DNA of 9,667 bases from Anaerolineales bacterium. GTDB taxonomy: Bacteria; Chloroflexota; Anaerolineae; Anaerolineales; E44-bin32. The stretch lies in the NCBI GenBank assembly GCA_030668545.1, contig DAOUTT010000054.1, positions 1 to 9,667 of the forward strand. The letters run 5' to 3'. A model generated the notes under the pieces. That model made no database searches and was not told where the DNA came from. It was given only the letters and a program-made list of their open reading frames with translations. Positions 6,712 through 9,667 of this stretch are shown piece by piece (the first letter of the stretch is position 1; the number at the start of each line of letters is the position of its first letter). The translations under genes were made by a program, and so were the position numbers.

Positions 6712-7027
6712 AATTTGCCTTCCTCATATTCTTGGTTATTTTATTTTCATGACTCTTTTTATGCCCAATTTATATCCTGAGCATTCGAATATGCGGTGAC
6801 GTTTATATGAAGATATGATGAATGCGCGGCCAGGGGAACCCTGTCGCGCTCCACCTTCAGTTGGTCACTTTAAGCATGGCGCGCGGGATCTATCGTTGTT
6901 GGAAAAACAGAAAAGTCTCAGGGGCCTTCCTCAAGAAAACAAAGGGTCTACAACCGGGGTGTGTTCAAGTACTTTCGCAAACGCCTGAAACATATAGAGC
7001 TGGAATACTTTGGAAGGTTTTGAGCGC
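6712..7027. other. intergenic region upstream of the DUF2202 gene
   Basis: This 316-base gap lies between two minus-strand genes. The first 110 bases are AT-rich and should contain the DUF2202 promoter, though no clear consensus pair stands out. A strong GC-rich hairpin at 6824-6849 is listed separately. A plus-strand frame from 6822 could encode 80 residues, but it begins inside that hairpin, lacks a ribosome site and resembles no family, so I do not annotate it. Confidence 0.5.
6824..6849. repeat. GC-rich hairpin of unknown role
   Basis: GCGCGGC (6824-6830) pairs with GTCGCGC (6843-6849), and after a single bulged C the stem continues with AGGG (6832-6835) against CCCT (6839-6842), leaving a GAA triloop. 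That makes 11 pairs with one G-U. Neither strand has a T-tract next to it, so it is not a standard terminator. It stands about 113 bp upstream of the DUF2202 start and could be a protein site, part of an RNA, or chance. Confidence 0.35.
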
Positions 7028-7606
7028 CTACTTTCGAAGCCCAATCCAGAATCGGGGCAAGTAGCGAGGGGTTCGGCTAAAATAATCCGCTGCACCGGGC
7101 AAACGCATCTTCAATTCCCACTCCTCGAGTTCGAAGAGCAGCGGTGAGAGGATTGCCCAGGCCAGCAGCCACACCCAACTCGCCTGGCTGCTCGTGAGAA
7201 GTGCGAGTCCAAGGGCAATCAACCCAATCCCTGCCCCCATCGGACGACGCAGGTAGTCGTACGGACTCTTCGTAACTAACCGCGCACCGGGCCAGGCATA
7301 GAAGGTCTGTCGCGCTAACGATATCACCGACCAAATCAGAAGAATCCCTCCGGGCACGATAATCAACATGCCGATCGCCTGGAAAACTACCGCTGGTGGC
7401 TGAAGTTGGGAAGGCTGCATAGATACCATCCAAATAAATGACAAAACGAGGCCGGCCGCGGACAGGGCCGAGAGTATCCCGGCCAGCCCCCAGAGCCATT
7501 TCCCGACCATGGGCGCCGTCCGCCGAACGAGGATGGCACTGAACTCAGCCAGGGCAGCGGCGAGGAGTGCGAGCACGAACGGGTACGATGAAATAAATTC
7601 GATCAT
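7028..7606 (-). CDS. ICMT/PEMT-like integral membrane protein (isoprenylcysteine or phospholipid methyltransferase family)
   Basis: A 192-residue membrane protein with hydrophobic segments at about 8-27, 37-62, 73-97 and 123-158. The C-terminal half follows the layout of the ICMT/PEMT methyltransferase family, which transfers methyl groups from S-adenosylmethionine to lipids or prenylated substrates in the membrane: LVTKSPYDYLRRPMGAG (110-126) corresponds to the family's LV..GPY.Y.RHPMY.G, and EEWELKMRLPGAADYFSRT (161-179) with RYLPRFW (181-187) corresponds to the EE..L...G..Y...VPRF.P tail. The usual RHP-x-Y is RRP-x-G here, so the catalytic histidine and tyrosine appear replaced. The ATG at 7606 has GGAG six bases upstream; the TTG just before it is less likely. 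The start is 11 bases after the stop of the upstream membrane gene, so the two are surely co-transcribed and perhaps translationally coupled. Confidence 0.65.
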   Translation of the reverse strand: MIEFISSYPFVLALLAAALAEFSAILVRRTAPMVGKWLWGLAGILSALSAAGLVLSFIWMVSMQPSQLQPPAVVFQAIGMLIIVPGGILLIWSVISLARQTFYAWPGARLVTKSPYDYLRRPMGAGIGLIALGLALLTSSQASWVWLLAWAILSPLLFELEEWELKMRLPGAADYFSRTPRYLPRFWIGLRK

Positions 7607-7617
7607 CAAGATCTCCG

Positions 7618-8640
7618 CTAACTAAAGAGTAGGTACGCTATCACAGCCAGTAAACCCAGGCCCAGCGCTGCCGAAAGGCTCAACCCCGCGCTTAACACCC
7701 ATATGGCAAGTGTCGAACGCAACGGGGATTTTTCAACAATACCGTCGTCAACCACGCCCTGCGAGCGTGTAGTTGTGGTAAAGCGGGGACGCAGGAGAAA
7801 GATCGCAGCAAGAACAACCACGATAAAAGAAGTCGGAGGGACGAAAAGCAGGCCTGCCCGTACCAGGCTTTCCAGCGGAAGACGGCTGATCACGCGCGCG
7901 AACCGTTCTGGTTGAACGTAAAAAAACGTCAATGCCGCCAGAGATCCCAGCAACGCGGGAATTGCCGTGAACAGCACAACGCTGACCGCATAATCGATCA
8001 AGCGCCTGGGTTCTTGTGCCCCATGCGCGAGCCGCGCCTCAGCATCCTCGACCTTGTCGCTTTCTATGTCCTCTTTCCCACTTTCTAAAGAAGATAAAAG
8101 CAGCACTGCGATGAGAGCGAGTGCAAAAAACACCCAGGGCAGGAACGGTGTAGCTGCGCGCAAGTATGTCTCGCCCGGAAACGGCTCAATCAGACGATCA
8201 AAACGGGAAGGTGAGACAAAGGAAAGTGCCCACACAGAGAGTGAAAACATAAACGCGGGGAGGGCGACGATCAGCATCAGCATCCCCGCCGTCCTTGCGA
8301 CTGGCAGGCTGCGCTTTCGAGGCTGGACCTTTACAGGCTGAGTTTCGATCTCGGCGCGCGGTTTCTCCACCGCGTAGAGAACAGCCAGGACTACAATCGC
8401 AAACAGCGTCGCCGGCGCGAAGACAAGCGCCGTCCGGATGAACGATTCCCCGGGGAGACGCGCGATCAAGCTCCCGAAGCGGCCGGGAGCCAAGTAAAAC
8501 AATGCCAGAGTCGCGACGGAGAGCAACAGCATCGGCACCGCCGGGAAGAGAACCAACGCCGCCACCACGCGGGTATACGGCCATGACTGACCTTGACCAA
8601 CCATCCGTTGGCTGCTGTTTGTAGGAAAGTTATGACCCAT
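7618..8640 (-). CDS. membrane protein with three tandem two-helix repeats (about 7 TM), unrecognised family
   Basis: I do not recognise a named family for this 340-residue membrane protein. It contains three copies of a roughly 70-residue module at about 24-95, 116-187 and 216-286. Each module is a transmembrane helix, a loop with the pattern P-x-R-F-x-x-(L/V)-I-x-x-(L/F)-P-x-E-x-x-x-R, then a second helix. Anchors are P52/R54/F55...P63/E65/R69, P144/R146/F147...P155/E157/R161 and P244/R246/F247...P255/E257/R261. A seventh hydrophobic segment ends the protein (about 309-339). The linker after module 1 is basic (96-115) and that after module 2 is acidic then basic (186-213); by the positive-inside rule these face the cytoplasm and the conserved loops face outward. 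The ATG has GAGGTG five bases upstream. It is the first gene of a two-gene unit with the ICMT-like gene and is divergent from the LuxR-type regulator. Confidence 0.75.
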   Translation of the reverse strand: MGHNFPTNSSQRMVGQGQSWPYTRVVAALVLFPAVPMLLLSVATLALFYLAPGRFGSLIARLPGESFIRTALVFAPATLFAIVVLAVLYAVEKPRAEIETQPVKVQPRKRSLPVARTAGMLMLIVALPAFMFSLSVWALSFVSPSRFDRLIEPFPGETYLRAATPFLPWVFFALALIAVLLLSSLESGKEDIESDKVEDAEARLAHGAQEPRRLIDYAVSVVLFTAIPALLGSLAALTFFYVQPERFARVISRLPLESLVRAGLLFVPPTSFIVVVLAAIFLLRPRFTTTTRSQGVVDDGIVEKSPLRSTLAIWVLSAGLSLSAALGLGLLAVIAYLLFS

Positions 8641-8765
8641 CGCTGCACCTCAAGATCGTACAACCGGCGAAAATCATCGCTCTGTCTAAGTGATTCTTTG
8701 CTCCACGCGACAATCTCGCGCCGAGTCTAACAGGGAATACCAGAGGGGTCTACACGGCCTCCTGT
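8641..8765. other. divergent intergenic segment
   Basis: This is the part of the 207-bp divergent gap nearer the membrane-protein gene. The ribosome binding site of that gene lies at its left edge. I find no confident minus-strand promoter here; the plus-strand regulator promoter begins immediately to the right. Confidence 0.4.
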
Positions 8766-8794
8766 TTGACAATAGAACGTTTGTTCTATATAAT
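8766..8794 (+). promoter_or_regulatory. perfect-consensus sigma-70 promoter of the LuxR-type regulator
   Basis: The -35 box TTGACA (8766-8771) and the -10 box TATAAT (8789-8794) are both exact consensus with the optimal 17-bp spacer. The GTG start of the regulator is 53 bases beyond the -10 box. A promoter this strong usually needs tight repression, which fits the operator-like palindrome that fills the spacer. Confidence 0.85.
8772..8789. promoter_or_regulatory. LexA-box-like operator inside the promoter spacer
   Basis: ATAGAAC-GTTT-GTTCTAT is a perfect 7-4-7 inverted repeat occupying the spacer between -35 and -10. Its core GAAC-N4-GTTC is the known LexA (SOS) box core of Firmicutes, Actinobacteria and green non-sulfur bacteria. 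Repressor binding here would block polymerase. LexA is the best candidate from the motif; autorepression by the product of the downstream gene is the main alternative. Confidence 0.6.
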
Positions 8795-8847
8795 CGAATT
8801 GCCAGCGTTTTCCCCGCCGCCCCTTCTGCAGCGCCAAGGAGTCGATC

Positions 8848-9357
8848 GTGTGGTTCGAGCGTAGGTCCCGATCTTCCCGTCGGGAACGCAACTGCGAGCA
8901 ACAAGCCTCAGCACCACCCCGCCAAGGTGGTGTTTTCGGATCCATCCACCAACCCATCAAGCAGCCTCCCAAAAAAGCCGCAATATCTTCTCATCGTTGG
9001 ACAGTTGAGGTTAGCGCTGAGCTTTCTACTCGCCTGCGCCGCGCCGCGCGCGCCCGCGCCCGCCCGCCGGAGATGCTAGTTAATGACATCCTGGAGCGCG
9101 GGCTAGAGCAGGAGACGCTGCGGGTGCATGCAGAGCACGCCCTGGCCTCGCTCACCCCGCGCGAGCAGGAGGTGACATGGCTTGCTGCCCGCGGGCAAAC
9201 CAACCACCAGATCGCTGACGCACTGGTGATCTCCTCCGAGACTGTCAAGTCGCACATACACAACGTGCTCATAAAATTCGGCTTGCGCAGCAAGTCCGAC
9301 CTGCGCCTGCTTCTGCTCGACCTGGGCATACGTTGGTGGCAGGACGACACAACATAA
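8848..9357 (+). CDS. LuxR/GerE-type transcription regulator with an N-terminal ribbon-helix-helix-like segment
   Basis: The C-terminal part of this 169-residue protein is a clear LuxR/GerE helix-turn-helix: LTPREQEVTWLAARGQTNHQ (102-121), then IADALVISSETVKSHIHNVL (122-141) with the recognition helix, then the FGLRSKSDL tail. There is no receiver, PAS or autoinducer domain. Instead residues 51-87, WTVEVSAEL (51-59), RLRRAARARARPPEMLVNDI (62-81) and LERGLE, look like a ribbon-helix-helix (CopG/Arc-like) unit: a short strand with alternating residues, a helix, a turn and a second helix. Residues 1-50 are basic, proline-rich and probably disordered. The GTG start at 8848 is backed by AAGGAG (8836-8841) six bases upstream, and no in-frame start precedes it after the stop at 8791-8793. 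It has its own consensus promoter with a GAAC-N4-GTTC palindrome and is divergent from the membrane operon. Confidence 0.8.
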   Translation: MWFERRSRSSRRERNCEQQASAPPRQGGVFGSIHQPIKQPPKKAAISSHRWTVEVSAELSTRLRRAARARARPPEMLVNDILERGLEQETLRVHAEHALASLTPREQEVTWLAARGQTNHQIADALVISSETVKSHIHNVLIKFGLRSKSDLRLLLLDLGIRWWQDDTT

Positions 9358-9581
9358 AGCGGCTTGCAGAGCTCACGAGCGCGCCAGTCGCCGTCGCCTC
9401 GGACTCCTGCCCGCACGCGCAACTCCGCCGAGAAAGTCGGCGCTATACAACAGCGCAACCACTGCTGCCCCGGCCTTTCTTGCTGCAAATCGTATCGAAA
9501 CGTGCCAAAGAGGGTTTTACTAGCAAGGGTCCATCGCCACGGATGAGACACTATCTCAACTCGTGAAAGGAGTTTTTTATC
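9358..9581. other. intergenic region before the Yip1-like gene
   Basis: These 224 bases have no supported gene. Frames across it are shadows or lack start signals, and I see no strong promoter or terminator. The right end carries the AAAGGAG ribosome site (9566-9572) of the next gene. Confidence 0.4.
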
Positions 9582-9667
9582 ATGCTCGTCGATCGCATCA
9601 TGAAAGCCTTTATGTTCAACAAAGAAGTATATAGTGAGGTCGAGCACGACACATCGTTTACGACAAC
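9582..9667 (+). CDS. probable Yip1-family membrane protein, first 28 codons only
   Basis: An ATG at 9582 with a strong AAAGGAG ribosome site nine bases upstream opens a frame that runs off the window. The visible residues (MLVDRIMKAFMFNKEVYSEV followed by EHDTSFTT) match the N-terminus typical of Yip1-domain proteins in Chloroflexota: a short amphipathic helix, then an aromatic-x-E-V/I-E-x-D-x-S/T motif before the first membrane segment. These are multi-pass membrane proteins of unknown function in bacteria. The call rests on a short fragment. Confidence 0.55.
   Translation, partial: MLVDRIMKAFMFNKEVYSEVEHDTSFTT

Noticed and set aside
6822..7064. 80-codon plus-strand frame in the gap upstream of the DUF2202 gene
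   Set aside because: It lacks a ribosome binding site, starts inside a hairpin, overlaps the end of the ICMT-like gene and resembles no protein family.
8991..9647. 218-codon minus-strand frame opposite the LuxR-type regulator
   Set aside because: High-GC shadow; the LuxR helix-turn-helix signature, GTG start, ribosome site and promoter are all on the plus strand.
1..9667. CRISPR array, tRNA/rRNA genes, insertion sequences, phage attachment sites
   Set aside because: No regularly spaced repeats, no cloverleaf or rRNA-like sequence and no transposase or integrase frames were found on reading both strands.

Overview
The window looks like chromosomal DNA of a moderately GC-rich bacterium, most likely a Chloroflexota (Anaerolineae-like) species. 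This is an inference from gene content: a TreT-type GT4 enzyme, a Yip1-type membrane protein, lipoprotein-anchored sugar dehydrogenase and DUF2202 proteins, and a GAAC-N4-GTTC operator. There is no rRNA, tRNA, insertion sequence, phage gene or CRISPR array.

Layout. 1-645 (-) is the N-terminal half of a TreT-like trehalose synthase, cut by the window edge. 646-1027 is non-coding, with a near-perfect palindrome and a possible gene remnant. 1028-2413 holds a compact arsenic unit on the minus strand: a consensus sigma-70 promoter with an inverted repeat in its spacer, then arsR, then arsM (arsenite methyltransferase). 2531-3247 (-) is a stand-alone phoU. 3520-4545 (-) is a HAL2/CysQ-type bisphosphate nucleotidase. 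Divergent from it, 4688-5896 (+) is a PQQ-type sugar dehydrogenase predicted to be a lipoprotein. It converges on a DUF2202 ferritin-like lipoprotein (6019-6711, -), with a nested hairpin terminator between them.

7028-8640 (-) is a two-gene membrane unit. The upstream gene encodes an unrecognised protein of about seven transmembrane segments built from three copies of a two-helix module with a P-x-R-F...P-x-E...R loop. The downstream gene encodes an ICMT/PEMT-like membrane protein with altered motif residues. Divergent from this unit, 8848-9357 (+) encodes a 169-residue regulator that appears to join a ribbon-helix-helix-like segment to a LuxR/GerE helix-turn-helix. Its promoter is a perfect sigma-70 consensus with a 17-bp spacer filled by a GAAC-N4-GTTC inverted repeat resembling the Gram-positive/Chloroflexota LexA box. 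The window ends in the first codons of a probable Yip1-family membrane protein.

How the parts relate. Most genes are single units of stress or housekeeping physiology: trehalose, arsenic methylation, phosphate signalling, pAp turnover, periplasmic-type oxidation. The most interesting region is 7028-9357: the repeated membrane protein with its methyltransferase-like partner, and the two-DNA-binding-domain regulator with an SOS-like promoter.
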